DNA of 64,000 bases, taken from NCBI GenBank assembly GCA_016706595.1, contig JADJJH010000007.1, positions 124,001-188,000 on the forward strand. The letters run 5' to 3'. The notes under the pieces are model-generated. The model was not told the origin of the DNA and made no database searches. It saw only the letters and a program-made list of their open reading frames with translations. The DNA comes from Bacteroidota bacterium. GTDB lineage: Bacteria > Bacteroidota > Bacteroidia > Chitinophagales > Chitinophagaceae. The first letter of the stretch is position 1, and every line of letters begins with the position of its first letter. A program made the translations under genes and the position numbers. Shown piece by piece: positions 24,011 through 32,654 of the stretch.

Positions 24011-26967
24011 GTGGTTACACGGAAAAAAACTTAGAAGAACATATTGAGAGAAGCTTACACGAAGTAGGTTACAAATCTCTTCTTCATACTGAGTATGATA
24101 GAGTGAATTGTATTGTTCAATCTGACCTCATTGAATTCATCAAAGACACTCAGAAAGATGTATATGATAAACTGGTAGAACAATATGGTCCCGAAACAGA
24201 CACCAAACTCATTTTAAGACTGACCAATGAGATTTCAGGACGTGGGGTGATAGATTGTCTAAGAAAGGGAATAAAAGACCGTGGCTGTCATTTTTCATTA
24301 GTTTATTTTGAACCCAAAAGCGGACTGAATCCTGAACATCAGGAACTCTATCAAAAGAACCGATTCACAGCCATCAGACAACTTCATTATTCTTCAAAAA
24401 ATAATAACTCATTGGACATGGCTCTTTTCATAAATGGAATATTTATTGTAACCATGGAGTTGAAAAATCAATTGACAGGGCAAACCATTATTGATAGTGA
24501 AAAACAATACCGATATGACAGAGACCCGAATGAACCTCTCTTTCAATTCAAAAGAGTGATAGTTCATTTTTGTTGTGATAATGACAAGGTTTCAATGACG
24601 ACACGATTAATGGGAGGGAAGACAAAATTTCTTCCATATAACAAAGGGATAATCAATCCGATTAATCTTACAGGATTAAAAACATCATATCTCTGGAAGG
24701 AGATATTGACAAAAGAAAGTATGTTGGATATACTTGAAAACTTTGTTCATGTTTCCATTGAGACTGATAAAGATTTTGACCCGAAACTGGGTAAGGTTAT
24801 TGAGAAGAAAAAAGAACTTTTAGTTTTCCCTCGTTATCATCAGTTAGATGTAATCAGAAAACTCAGAACATCAGTGAGAACTGAAGGCGTTGGAAATAAC
24901 TATCTGATTCAACATACAACAGGGTCCGGAAAAAGTTATTCAATTGGATGGTTATCACATTTGCTGACCTCAATTTACAGAACCAAGGATGATAACAACC
25001 GAATGTTCGACAGTATCATAGTGATTACAGACCGTAAAGTTTTAGATAGGCAATTACAAAACACTATCAAGCAACTGGAACAAACAACCGGGGTTGTGAA
25101 TCCCGTTGATGAAAACTCATCTCAGTTAAAAAAACATTTAGAAAGTGGTAAGGATATCATCATTACGACCATTCAAAAATTCCCCCGTATTTCTGAAACA
25201 ATTTCTCAATTACAAAGTAAAACATTTGGAATTATTATTGATGAAGTTCATTCTTCTCAAAGTGGTGAAGGGGCAAAACATTTGAAACAGTCACTTTCAA
25301 AAGGTGTGGAATATGATTATGAAGAGAATGAAGAGATTAGTGATATAGATGATTTCATTAGAGAAGAAATAAGAAGTAGAGGCAAACAAAAACATATTTC
25401 CTTTTTTGGGTTCAGTGGGACACCCAAAAATAAAACTTTGGAATTATTTGGTAGAAAAGATGATGAAGGACACTTTATTCCGTTTCATACATACACAATG
25501 AAGCAAAGTATTACTGAAGGTTTTACATTGGATGTATTAGAGACTTATACGACCTATCAACAATGGTTTAAACTGAATAAGCGAGTAGAAGAAGATAAGG
25601 AGTTACCGAAGATGAAAGTAATGAAGCGGTTGATAAATTTTGTTGACGACCAGTCTCATACTATCACTCAGAAAGTAAAAATCATTTTAGACCATTTTAT
25701 AAATCACACTTCAAAGAAATTGGGCGGTAAAGGAAGAGGAATGATTGTTGTTCGGTCCCGGCTTCATTGTGTGAGGTATAAAATGGAAATGGATAAACAA
25801 ATGAAAGAGTTGGGACTTCCATATAGTAGTTTGGTTGCATTCAGTGGAAGTGTATTTGATTTTGACACCTCAAATGAATACACTGAAAATTCGATGAATA
25901 AACTCTCACAAGGAGTTTCAATTCCTGATAGTTTCAAGGACCCGAAATATAGGCTTCTGATAGTTTCAAATAAATTTCAAACTGGGTATGATGAACCTTT
26001 ACTTCATTCAATGTATGTAGATAAAACTCTGAGAGGATTACAATGTGTTCAAACTCTAAGTAGGTTAAACAGAACGACCACCGGAAAGACTGACACTTTT
26101 GTTTTGGATTTTGTAAATACCAGTGATGAAATTTTTGAAAGCTTTCAACCATACTATCAAAAAACTATTCTGACAGGAGAAACCGACCCGAATAGACTTT
26201 ATACAATTGAAACCGACATAAAGAAATTCAATCTATTCACCGAATATGAGATACAAGAATTTTGTGATGTCTTTTATGATAAGAACCAAGCGCAGGAACT
26301 TCTTCAACCAATATTGAATAGAGTGGTCCATAATTGGAGTCGAATTGAAGATGAAAATGAAAGGGAAAACTTTCGTTCTCTGATTCAATCCTATCTCAGA
26401 CTATACGGATATATTTCACAGATAGTAACCTTTGAAGATATTGACTTAGAAAAACTTTATGTTTTTCTAAGATACTTAAACAAGAAATTGCCAAGGAGAG
26501 AGAAAGAGAATATTGAAGACATTACTTCCTTAGTGGATTTAGATAGTTTCAGATTGGAAGAAACATTTAAAGGAAAAATTGCACTGGAAGAAAAAGACGG
26601 GGAATTTGAACCTCTTGGAAGTGGAGTCTCAAAAGTATTTGTTGAAGATGAACTTGATTCACTTACTCAAATTATTCTTAGAATAAATGAAATTTATGGT
26701 GACCAAATAACCGATGAAGACAAACTGGATTTAGAGAATATGAAGAAGAGAGTAATGACAAACGAAGAACTTCAAAAAGTGATGACTGGTGATAACTCAG
26801 AAACCAATAAGCGACATAAATTTGAAGAAGTGATGACTACAATTCTTTTAAGTTATGTAAATAACAGACTGGACTTTTATAATAAAATGGATGACCCGAA
26901 AATAAAGAACTTCATTGGTGATATTCTTTACTCAGAATTAAAAAATCAAAATCAAATAAACCCTTAA
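24007..26967 (+). CDS. hsdR: Type I restriction enzyme motor/nuclease subunit HsdR
   Basis: Protein of 986 residues. The N-terminal endonuclease domain has a PD-(D/E)XK core (E-x-K in VTMELKNQLTGQ, about residue 155). SF2 translocase: Walker A HTTGSGKSYSIGWL (about 305), DEAH-type box IIIDEVHSSQSGEG (about 415), motif III FFGFSGTP, and motif VI in LQCVQTLSRLNRTT. The C-terminal helical domain contacts the methyltransferase. It pumps DNA and cuts at collision sites, only when bound to HsdM2-HsdS. It overlaps hsdS by ATGA. The sequence looks intact. Confidence 0.93.
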   Translation: MSGYTEKNLEEHIERSLHEVGYKSLLHTEYDRVNCIVQSDLIEFIKDTQKDVYDKLVEQYGPETDTKLILRLTNEISGRGVIDCLRKGIKDRGCHFSLVYFEPKSGLNPEHQELYQKNRFTAIRQLHYSSKNNNSLDMALFINGIFIVTMELKNQLTGQTIIDSEKQYRYDRDPNEPLFQFKRVIVHFCCDNDKVSMTTRLMGGKTKFLPYNKGIINPINLTGLKTSYLWKEILTKESMLDILENFVHVSIETDKDFDPKLGKVIEKKKELLVFPRYHQLDVIRKLRTSVRTEGVGNNYLIQHTTGSGKSYSIGWLSHLLTSIYRTKDDNNRMFDSIIVITDRKVLDRQLQNTIKQLEQTTGVVNPVDENSSQLKKHLESGKDIIITTIQKFPRISETISQLQSKTFGIIIDEVHSSQSGEGAKHLKQSLSKGVEYDYEENEEISDIDDFIREEIRSRGKQKHISFFGFSGTPKNKTLELFGRKDDEGHFIPFHTYTMKQSITEGFTLDVLETYTTYQQWFKLNKRVEEDKELPKMKVMKRLINFVDDQSHTITQKVKIILDHFINHTSKKLGGKGRGMIVVRSRLHCVRYKMEMDKQMKELGLPYSSLVAFSGSVFDFDTSNEYTENSMNKLSQGVSIPDSFKDPKYRLLIVSNKFQTGYDEPLLHSMYVDKTLRGLQCVQTLSRLNRTTTGKTDTFVLDFVNTSDEIFESFQPYYQKTILTGETDPNRLYTIETDIKKFNLFTEYEIQEFCDVFYDKNQAQELLQPILNRVVHNWSRIEDENERENFRSLIQSYLRLYGYISQIVTFEDIDLEKLYVFLRYLNKKLPRREKENIEDITSLVDLDSFRLEETFKGKIALEEKDGEFEPLGSGVSKVFVEDELDSLTQIILRINEIYGDQITDEDKLDLENMKKRVMTNEELQKVMTGDNSETNKRHKFEEVMTTILLSYVNNRLDFYNKMDDPKIKNFIGDILYSELKNQNQINP

Positions 26968-26977
26968 AATAAAAATC

Positions 26978-27502
26978 ATGGCAACAGAAAATACAACATG
27001 GAAAGAAAAATCAACTTGGGATAAATCAAAAGAGATACTTGGTATAATTGGCAATTTGGCTTTTATCACAATGTTAATATTGAATTTGATAGCTTTAAAG
27101 AATCTTATGAAATCCAATAACTACAATAATGAAGTTGTTGGGAATTGTATGACTAAATATTCAAAAATCGCTTCAAATATCAGAGCGTATAATAATCATA
27201 AGGATTCTACAATTGACATAGTGAATACTATGTATGACTATTTCGACTTGACTAATGAAGAATTATTTTACATCAGAAACGGTGTTGTTAATCCTGAAGT
27301 TAGTGGTGATTGGATAACTGGGATGATAAAGCAAATTAAGATTTTCAAAGAGGATAAAAATTATAACACAGTAATTGAAAATTATCCTCGAATAAAGAAA
27401 ACATTTCTTATTGAATGGTCAGAAATAAAACCTGATATGATAAGCAAGCAGGTAATTCAAAATTGTATGAGAAATCTTAATGAATATAATTTGAATCAAT
27501 AA
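26978..27502 (+). CDS. Single-pass membrane protein, unknown function
   Basis: Protein of 174 residues. After a polar start (MATENTTWKEKSTWDKSKEI) there is one TM helix (LGIIGNLAFITMLILNLIAL, about 21-40), then a helical soluble domain rich in Asn/Asp/Lys. It starts 10 bp behind hsdR, so it may be co-transcribed. Unrecognised; resembles small membrane-anchored effectors or regulators in defence islands only in layout. Confidence 0.65.
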   Translation: MATENTTWKEKSTWDKSKEILGIIGNLAFITMLILNLIALKNLMKSNNYNNEVVGNCMTKYSKIASNIRAYNNHKDSTIDIVNTMYDYFDLTNEELFYIRNGVVNPEVSGDWITGMIKQIKIFKEDKNYNTVIENYPRIKKTFLIEWSEIKPDMISKQVIQNCMRNLNEYNLNQ

Positions 27503-27523
27503 TAAAAATTATTTTGAATATAA

Positions 27524-28126
27524 ATGGAAGTCTATCATCAGTTTCATAATACAAACAAATTTTATCCAACTTGGGAGGTGGATTATATCTTTTTGGGAAC
27601 ATTCAATCCAGTTTGTGGAGAGCAGTTAGATTATTATTATAGGCGAAAGAGTAATGGATTTTGGAATATTTTAAAGGCTTATTTTGATCCCAATAATGAG
27701 TATAATATATTAACCTATATAGAACTTGAATCTTTTGTGAAGGCTAAGAAGATAGGTTGTATTGATGTCATAAAAAAGGTGACGTTCCCAGATGATATGA
27801 GAGACAAGATATGTGGTAAAGGTTATTCCGACCAAACACTTTTCACAGTGACTAACTTTAAAAGAGAATACACCTTTGAAGAAATTAAAGAGTTTCTTAT
27901 TAAAAGAAAAGTAGAAAAGGTTTTTTCAACATGGGGTAAAAGGGATAGCCCAAGTGAGTTTTTGAATGAAGTAAATAATTTTGTTACCTTTTGTGATGAA
28001 AATTCAATTTGCTTCACCCCTCTTCCTTCACCAAGTGGGAGATGTTACCGAGGAGTAAATATTCCTATTATTACCAATGAGTGGGGCAACAGGATTACAA
28101 ATGATTTTTGTAAAAAACCACTCTAA
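27524..28126 (+). CDS. Uracil-DNA glycosylase superfamily protein (MUG/TDG-like)
   Basis: Protein of 200 residues. Motif 1 appears as FLGTFNPVCGEQLDYYYRRK followed by GFWNIL, and motif 2 as TPLPSPSGRCYRG near residue 170; this pair is diagnostic of the MUG/TDG/DNA-deoxyinosine-glycosylase branch. Such enzymes flip out and excise deaminated or modified bases. Asn at NPV could be the catalytic residue. It lies 21 bp after a membrane protein gene and ahead of two more DNA-acting genes. A chromosomal-repair role is possible, but the setting favours action on foreign modified DNA. Confidence 0.75.
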   Translation: MEVYHQFHNTNKFYPTWEVDYIFLGTFNPVCGEQLDYYYRRKSNGFWNILKAYFDPNNEYNILTYIELESFVKAKKIGCIDVIKKVTFPDDMRDKICGKGYSDQTLFTVTNFKREYTFEEIKEFLIKRKVEKVFSTWGKRDSPSEFLNEVNNFVTFCDENSICFTPLPSPSGRCYRGVNIPIITNEWGNRITNDFCKKPL

Positions 28127-28171
28127 ATACATCAAAAAACCAAAATTGAAATTATCCTAAAAATAAAGAAT

Positions 28172-28492
28172 ATGAACCCAATTGAAATTGTCCAATTTCT
28201 AAAAAACAATTCTCTAACATTTTGGAATCTACTGAGTGAAATAGATGATGAAATAGTTTCTTCAATGAGTGAAAATGATAAGGATATTATGGAAAGAATT
28301 GGCGAGGTAGAAGAAGTTGAATCATCATTGGTGAATGGAGAAATAATAGTTCATTTCAAAAATTATGACTTTTATATTAAGGAAGATGAATTTGATGACG
28401 GGAATGGAGAGGACCCTTTTTATAAATATAGTTTAGTACATCAGACAGGTGAAAAGGTAATTCCTATTTTTGGAGTACAACAGAAATTGTAA
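28172..28492 (+). CDS. Small acidic protein, paralogue of 29816
   Basis: Protein of 106 residues, very acidic, starting MNPIEIVQFLKNNSLTFWNL. The pattern VHFKNYDFYIKEDEF ... IPIFGVQQKL recurs in the 115-residue protein at 29816 (IHFETLGFYIEERL ... IVFGNHQKL). The pair flanks the EEP and GIY-YIG nuclease genes. Acidic, paralogous and small, they could be immunity or inhibitor proteins for the nucleases; this is inference. Confidence 0.65.
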   Translation: MNPIEIVQFLKNNSLTFWNLLSEIDDEIVSSMSENDKDIMERIGEVEEVESSLVNGEIIVHFKNYDFYIKEDEFDDGNGEDPFYKYSLVHQTGEKVIPIFGVQQKL

Positions 28493-28513
28493 TAATCAAA
28501 CACGGCAATAAGA

Positions 28514-29245
28514 GTGAACTTGCTTAAAATTGGAACAATCAATATTGACTGGCTAAGAAGGAAAAACAAAATTCTACAGATGCTTATTGATGAAATCAAC
28601 AGGCAAGAATTCGATTTTTTAATAGTTACTGAGAATGTTGCCTCATTCCAGTTCAATGAAAAATATTTTGTATCCAACACAATCCCCATTCCTGTAGACA
28701 CGGAATTTCAACATTTAGACTATGGTAGTTATTTGAAAGGTGAAACGCCAATAAGATGCTCCATTTTTAGTAAATATGAACCAATTGAAATACTCTCTGT
28801 AATAGACTCTTATACTTGTATCGCCAGAAAGTATTTAGTTGAAAATATAGAGCTAATTATTTACGCCTCTATTATTGGGACCTATGGCATAAGCCATCAA
28901 ATGGAAATTGCCAAGCCAGAACTTTGCAATTTCAAAACTGATATTGCAAACATATTAATTCAAAATAAAAATTTAATTATTGCAGGAGATTTAAACACAT
29001 CATTTTTTACCGAGGAGAGAAAACAGTTGACACAAATTCAAAGCAGATTCGAATTAATAAATTTTACAAACAAATACCACATCAACCGAGCTACAGAAAA
29101 AATGAAAGATTGCATTGATCATATCTTTTTTTCGGAGAAATTAAATGAGGGCGCAATCCTTAGCACAGACACATTTTTCTCGAACAATCAACTAAAAGAT
29201 GAACCACATAAAGGAATTATTGTAACCATAAATAATTACATTTGA
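28514..29245 (+). CDS. Endonuclease/exonuclease/phosphatase (EEP) family protein
   Basis: Protein of 243 residues starting with GTG. The EEP metal-dependent phosphodiesterase signature is complete: TINIDW (Asn), FDFLIVTEN (Glu), IIAGDLNTS (Asp-x-Asn), CIDHIFFS (Asp-His) and PHKGI (final His). It is shorter than DNase I or exonuclease III (about 270), but all catalytic residues are visible. It probably cleaves nucleic acid or a phosphodiester signal. It is followed after 3 bp by a GIY-YIG gene, so the two are likely co-expressed. Confidence 0.8.
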   Translation: MNLLKIGTINIDWLRRKNKILQMLIDEINRQEFDFLIVTENVASFQFNEKYFVSNTIPIPVDTEFQHLDYGSYLKGETPIRCSIFSKYEPIEILSVIDSYTCIARKYLVENIELIIYASIIGTYGISHQMEIAKPELCNFKTDIANILIQNKNLIIAGDLNTSFFTEERKQLTQIQSRFELINFTNKYHINRATEKMKDCIDHIFFSEKLNEGAILSTDTFFSNNQLKDEPHKGIIVTINNYI

Positions 29246-29248
29246 TGT

Positions 29249-29740
29249 ATGGAGAGGTATCAAAAAATATTAGATGAAATAATTATTTCAGTAAAAGATT
29301 TCAATTTGTATTTAAAAGAGGACAATCAAATTGAATTGCCTTTTGAAAATTTACTAAATAACCCTTACTATTATTTAGAACTTAAAAACATTCCCTTTAA
29401 AGGTTTCCAAATTCCCAGGGCTTGCGAGTATGGAGGCGTTTATTTTTATTTCGGGTTCAATAAAAATGATATTTCCGAATTACATATTTATGTCGGAAAG
29501 GCTTCTCAAAATAGTACTATGGGGAAAAGGTTATATTCACATTTCTACCAAAGATTTTCACAAACAAATTTTGAGGGGCATAATTATTATTTTAACAATG
29601 ATATTCTAATTGAAGGAATGTTATTATTACCAATTGAAAATAATGAACATAAATTTCTTGCACCGTCAATGGAAGAATTTATTATCACCGACATGAAAGA
29701 GAAAAATTATTTACTGATAAATAAAGTGGGTAATTCTTAA
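29249..29740 (+). CDS. GIY-YIG nuclease family protein
   Basis: Protein of 163 residues. The GIY-YIG core is recognisable: GGVYFYFGF (GVY for GIY), then LHIYVGKAS (YVG for YIG), Arg/His helix TMGKRLYSHFYQRF, catalytic Glu in SMEEFIITDM and Asn in LLINKVGN. About 60 N-terminal residues are extra. It probably acts as a divalent-metal DNA endonuclease. It starts 3 bp after the EEP gene; the two form a compact pair bracketed by the paralogous acidic genes. Confidence 0.8.
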   Translation: MERYQKILDEIIISVKDFNLYLKEDNQIELPFENLLNNPYYYLELKNIPFKGFQIPRACEYGGVYFYFGFNKNDISELHIYVGKASQNSTMGKRLYSHFYQRFSQTNFEGHNYYFNNDILIEGMLLLPIENNEHKFLAPSMEEFIITDMKEKNYLLINKVGNS

Positions 29741-29815
29741 AAGAGGTCTTCGTAAAAGGGAATCAAAAACAACAATAAAGGACTTGTAAGAAAAGAGTAT
29801 TCTAATTTTAAAAAA

Positions 29816-30163
29816 ATGAAAACACCACAGGATTTAATGAATTTTATGACAAAGTATAAATATACTTTTTATGATTTTGAAAATGATATTGACTGGAAAT
29901 TAGAAGAAAGCGGAGATGTTGATACTGAAGGGAATGAATTATATCATAAAATTGGAGAGTATAAGACTTTAGAAGAGTATGAATTAAATGAGGTGCATGG
30001 TTGTTCAATAAAGCATACAATAATTCATTTTGAAACATTAGGATTTTATATTGAAGAACGACTCCATATAGAAAATGAAGATGTTCAAAAAAAGGAATAT
30101 TTTATAGTTGAGCCAGTACAAAAGATTGTTTTCGGAAATCATCAGAAATTGAGTGTCAATTAA
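29816..30163 (+). CDS. Small acidic protein, paralogue of 28172
   Basis: Protein of 115 residues starting MKTPQDLMNFMTKYKYTFYD. It shares the hydrophobic pattern and ending of the 106-residue protein at 28172 (I[VI]HF....FYI...; FG..QKL). No catalytic motif. It is the last gene before a 450-bp gap. Possible immunity or antitoxin-like function is inferred from duplication and position only. Confidence 0.6.
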   Translation: MKTPQDLMNFMTKYKYTFYDFENDIDWKLEESGDVDTEGNELYHKIGEYKTLEEYELNEVHGCSIKHTIIHFETLGFYIEERLHIENEDVQKKEYFIVEPVQKIVFGNHQKLSVN

Positions 30164-30621
30164 ATGCTTGTGTCTCAGAGTGTCTATCACAGGGTCTTTG
30201 TCAGGTTATTGAATGAAGAATTCTCCATCTATGGAAGTATCATTAAGTTAGAATAAGGCTCTGACTACATTCTAAAAAAACTTAAAAAATATTTTTTGAT
30301 TTCATTGACTTTGAATATTTCCAAATTTGTTTTTAAAGTCTTCTGATTTATATTTGTATAACAAAAGAGATAAGAGTTCAGATGACACCGAACCACCTTA
30401 TTCTAAAGAAATTAGAAAGGTCAGAGTTAAATAGGTTAGAATAAAATCGCCTATTCACTATCTCAAAAAGATAGTTGTCAATTATCAATAATTATATTGT
30501 TTCAGGTTATTTCTGAAATCCATGTTTGACTTTAAATCGAATTCTGATTTTATCAGTGGTAAGAATTATGGAGCAAACTGAATATTTGATGAATTATGTA
30601 ATACACTAAAAATTAAAATAT
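30164..30621 (+). other. 450-bp gap with a strong promoter
   Basis: No clear gene. Two very short frames (30164-30256, 30 residues; 30382-30444, 20 residues) are unlikely to be more than leader peptides. The main content is the promoter at 30326-30356 and a small hairpin (CTATCT / AGATAG) near 30460. Upstream AT-rich tracts (aaaaaatattttttgatt) may bend DNA. Confidence 0.4.
30326..30356 (+). promoter_or_regulatory. Consensus Bacteroidota promoter
   Basis: TTTG at 30326-30329, 19-bp spacer, TATATTTG at 30349-30356: an exact match to the TTTG-N19-TAnnTTTG consensus of Bacteroidota sigma factors. It would drive transcription toward the gene at 30622 with a leader of about 260 nt. Confidence 0.65.
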
Positions 30622-30912
30622 ATGAACGAACAATTAGAAAAATTTATTGATTTCTTGGCGAAATTATCGGATGACGAACTAAGTAAGCTTATGTATATAA
30701 TTTCCCGGTCAGGGCGGTTAATAATTCCAAACTATTATTTTAAAGACCACGTAGAAGAATTTGTAGAAGATAAAATTTCTATTCAAGAAATGTGTTGGAT
30801 TCAAAAAAGTATTGAAAATTATGATTACTATTTTGATAGCGACATTATACAACTACATACAGAATATAAGCCGCAAAGAAGAGCGGATATACTCGAAGAC
30901 TTAAGGTTATAG
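30622..30912 (+). CDS. Small acidic helical protein
   Basis: Ninety-six residues starting MNEQLEKFIDFLAKLSDDEL, mostly helical and acidic, with a basic end (QRRADILEDLRL). No domain recognised. It lies downstream of the consensus promoter and 41 bp before the next gene, so the two are probably co-transcribed up to the terminator at 31458. Confidence 0.6.
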   Translation: MNEQLEKFIDFLAKLSDDELSKLMYIISRSGRLIIPNYYFKDHVEEFVEDKISIQEMCWIQKSIENYDYYFDSDIIQLHTEYKPQRRADILEDLRL

Positions 30913-30953
30913 CAGAAAGGACAAAGTATTATTAAAAAATAAAATAAATAACT

Positions 30954-31448
30954 ATGAGAAAAACACGATTGAGCCCTTTTTATCAGGGACCAGAATGGTT
31001 GAATGGAACATCTTCTATCAACCTATTAAAAAACAGGATTGGGAAATCTGTCAATGGATTTCAAACCTTAAAAACAGGAGTCATTTCAACTAAAAGAGCA
31101 ACCCGTTATAACGGAGTTTCTTTGAAACTACAAGTAGTGAATGACCTTGTTTATTTGAAGGTTGGGAAATCACTTTCAGATCCATACTGGAAGATTGATA
31201 ACATTGTTAAGATGTTATCATTCAAGAACGCTTCAAAGACGATTCTTAAACAGGATGTTAGAAAGTGGATTGAGGATGGAAAACTGGTTGTCAGTTTTAA
31301 TGTTCTCAAAAAAGACCACGGAACGAAGTGGAAATTAATTGACAAGGACACTTTATTCAAATCCGCAGAACTCAAACCAAGGGTTAAGTGGGAAAGAACC
31401 AAAAAGGAGGTTCTTTTGGATGAGGACGATTTCTTTAGTGACCTGTAA
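30954..31448 (+). CDS. Unknown basic protein
   Basis: Protein of 164 residues beginning MRKTRLSPFYQGPEWLNGTS. Lys/Arg-rich middle (beta-strands around GVSLKLQVVNDLVYLKVG, then a helix) and an acidic tail (DEDDFFSDL). The charge layout suggests nucleic-acid binding but no family is recognised. A good terminator follows 10 bp after its stop. Confidence 0.6.
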   Translation: MRKTRLSPFYQGPEWLNGTSSINLLKNRIGKSVNGFQTLKTGVISTKRATRYNGVSLKLQVVNDLVYLKVGKSLSDPYWKIDNIVKMLSFKNASKTILKQDVRKWIEDGKLVVSFNVLKKDHGTKWKLIDKDTLFKSAELKPRVKWERTKKEVLLDEDDFFSDL

Positions 31449-31457
31449 TCAGGCATT

Positions 31458-31490
31458 ATTAGCCTCTGAATTTATCAGGGGCTAATTTTT
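31458..31490 (+). terminator. Rho-independent terminator
   Basis: A 12-position stem ATTAGCCTCTGA / TCAGGGGCTAAT (one T-G pair), loop of 5 nt, followed by TTTTTC. It closes the transcription unit 30622-31448. Confidence 0.8.
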
Positions 31491-31499
31491 CTTAAAAAG

Positions 31500-31595
31500 T
31501 GTATCATTTCAAAAATGTATCAAAATAATTAGGAAAACATTAGGTTGATACACGATTTAATGTATCTTTGTAATGTAAAAGATTAAAACGATACA
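31500..31595 (+). promoter_or_regulatory. Promoter with clustered GTATCA/TGATAC operator-like words
   Basis: The -7 box TATCTTTG is at 31563-31570, 26 bp before the start at 31596. A -33 element is weak (TTG at 31545, spacing only 15). The words GTATCA (31501, 31517), TGATAC (31546), GTATC (31562) and GATAC (31590) occur five times in 95 bp around the start site, suggesting an operator for a repressor, possibly the small protein or recombinase made from this unit. Confidence 0.45.
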
Positions 31596-31850
31596 ATGAA
31601 AGACTATTTAAGACGATTATTAGATGAAAAGGGAATATCACAGGATTATGTATTCACACTTGATACGAATGATTACTGGGGGCATCATATCATTCCCATA
31701 GAAGTTCTGATCGAGTTTATAGATAATATGAACCCACAAACTCAGACACAGATAAAACAGAAATTAGTGGTCATTGATTTTAAGAATGGTGATATTCTTC
31801 ACTTTTTAGAATTCATCACCCGTAAAATGATAGAAGTTCAAGTCAATTAA
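31596..31850 (+). CDS. Small protein upstream of the serine recombinase
   Basis: Eighty-four residues starting MKDYLRRLLDEKGISQDYVF. The opening resembles the start of an HTH regulator (short helix, then turn) but no full HTH is evident; the C-terminal half is helical (GDILHFLEFITRKMIEVQ). It lies 10 bp before the recombinase ATG and shares its promoter. Confidence 0.55.
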   Translation: MKDYLRRLLDEKGISQDYVFTLDTNDYWGHHIIPIEVLIEFIDNMNPQTQTQIKQKLVVIDFKNGDILHFLEFITRKMIEVQVN

Positions 31851-31860
31851 AATACACATT

Positions 31861-32486
31861 ATGAAAGTTGTAATTTTTCCCGCGTGTCCACTATGTCGCA
31901 AGACTATCAAAGACAAACAGTAGAATTAAAAGAATATTCTCAGAAGATGGGTTTTGAAGTTGTCAAAACCTTTGAAGAAAAGATTTCAGGCGGTAAGAAC
32001 AATGAAGACCGACCAAAATTGATGGAAATGATAAATTTCATCAAGTCAAATCAGATTGACAAAGTTCTATGTTGGGAATTAAGCAGAATTGGAAGGAATA
32101 CTATTGAGGTTCTGAAAACAATCAAGCTTCTGAATGATAATTGTATATCACTATTCATCAAGAACTACAACATAGAGACCTTGAATGATAAATGTGAGAT
32201 AAACCCCTTATCTCAGTTTATGATTCAAATTTTGACCTCTGTAAGTGAGATGGAGAAGACAACTATCAGACAGAGGGTAAAGTCGGGTTATGATAATTTC
32301 AGAAAGAACGGTGGCAAGGTTGGAAGAAAAGAAGGATTCAGAAAAGACGATGAAACTATACTTAATGAAAACAAGGATGTTTCAAAACTTCTAAAACAAG
32401 GCTACTCAGTAAGAAAGGTTATGAAATTGACCGATAAAAGTAGTGGGACCATTCAGAAAGTAAAGAAATTAATCAATGACAAATAA
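31861..32486 (+). pseudogene. Resolvase-type serine recombinase with a 1-nt N-terminal frameshift
   Basis: The catalytic domain has RVSTMSQDYQRQ, SGGKNNEDRPKL, DKVLCWELSRIGRNTIEVL and the resolvase helix E (SEMEKTTIRQRVKSGYDNFR), then a C-terminal HTH (LLKQGYSVRKVMKLTDKSSG). ATG 31861 encodes the normal beginning MKVVIF but goes out of frame at the T5 tract 31874-31878; one more T would give MKVVIFSRVSTMSQ, the canonical start with catalytic Ser. As read, translation could begin only at GTG 31884 (200 residues), losing strand beta-1. It may be a decayed gene, a slippage-controlled gene, or a sequencing error. Confidence 0.8.
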
Positions 32487-32646
32487 GAAAATGACAATTA
32501 CTATTCAACATCAAGCAGAAAAGACCTTTCACACTTTCAAAGTAAAAGATTCGGATAACCTTACTTACTTAGAGGTAAGAACTATCTGTAATAAAATGAA
32601 TTTCATTGGGCTTCTCGTGAATGGGAAATATTATAAATTTAAATAA
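32476..32646 (+). CDS. Small protein overlapping the recombinase end
   Basis: Fifty-six residues, MTNKKMTITIQHQAEKTFHT at the start and GLLVNGKYYKFK at the end. The start overlaps the recombinase stop by 11 bp, suggesting coupled translation; an internal ATG at 32491 is an alternative start. Beta-rich; unrecognised. Confidence 0.45.
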   Translation: MTNKKMTITIQHQAEKTFHTFKVKDSDNLTYLEVRTICNKMNFIGLLVNGKYYKFK

Positions 32647-32654
32647 GCTGAATT

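Noticed and set aside
30164..30444. Two very short frames in the gap before 30622
   Set aside because: Too short and compositionally unremarkable; kept only as possible leaders.
31861..31923. A 20-residue peptide with a CPLC motif
   Set aside because: It is the out-of-frame start of the serine recombinase; no independent support.
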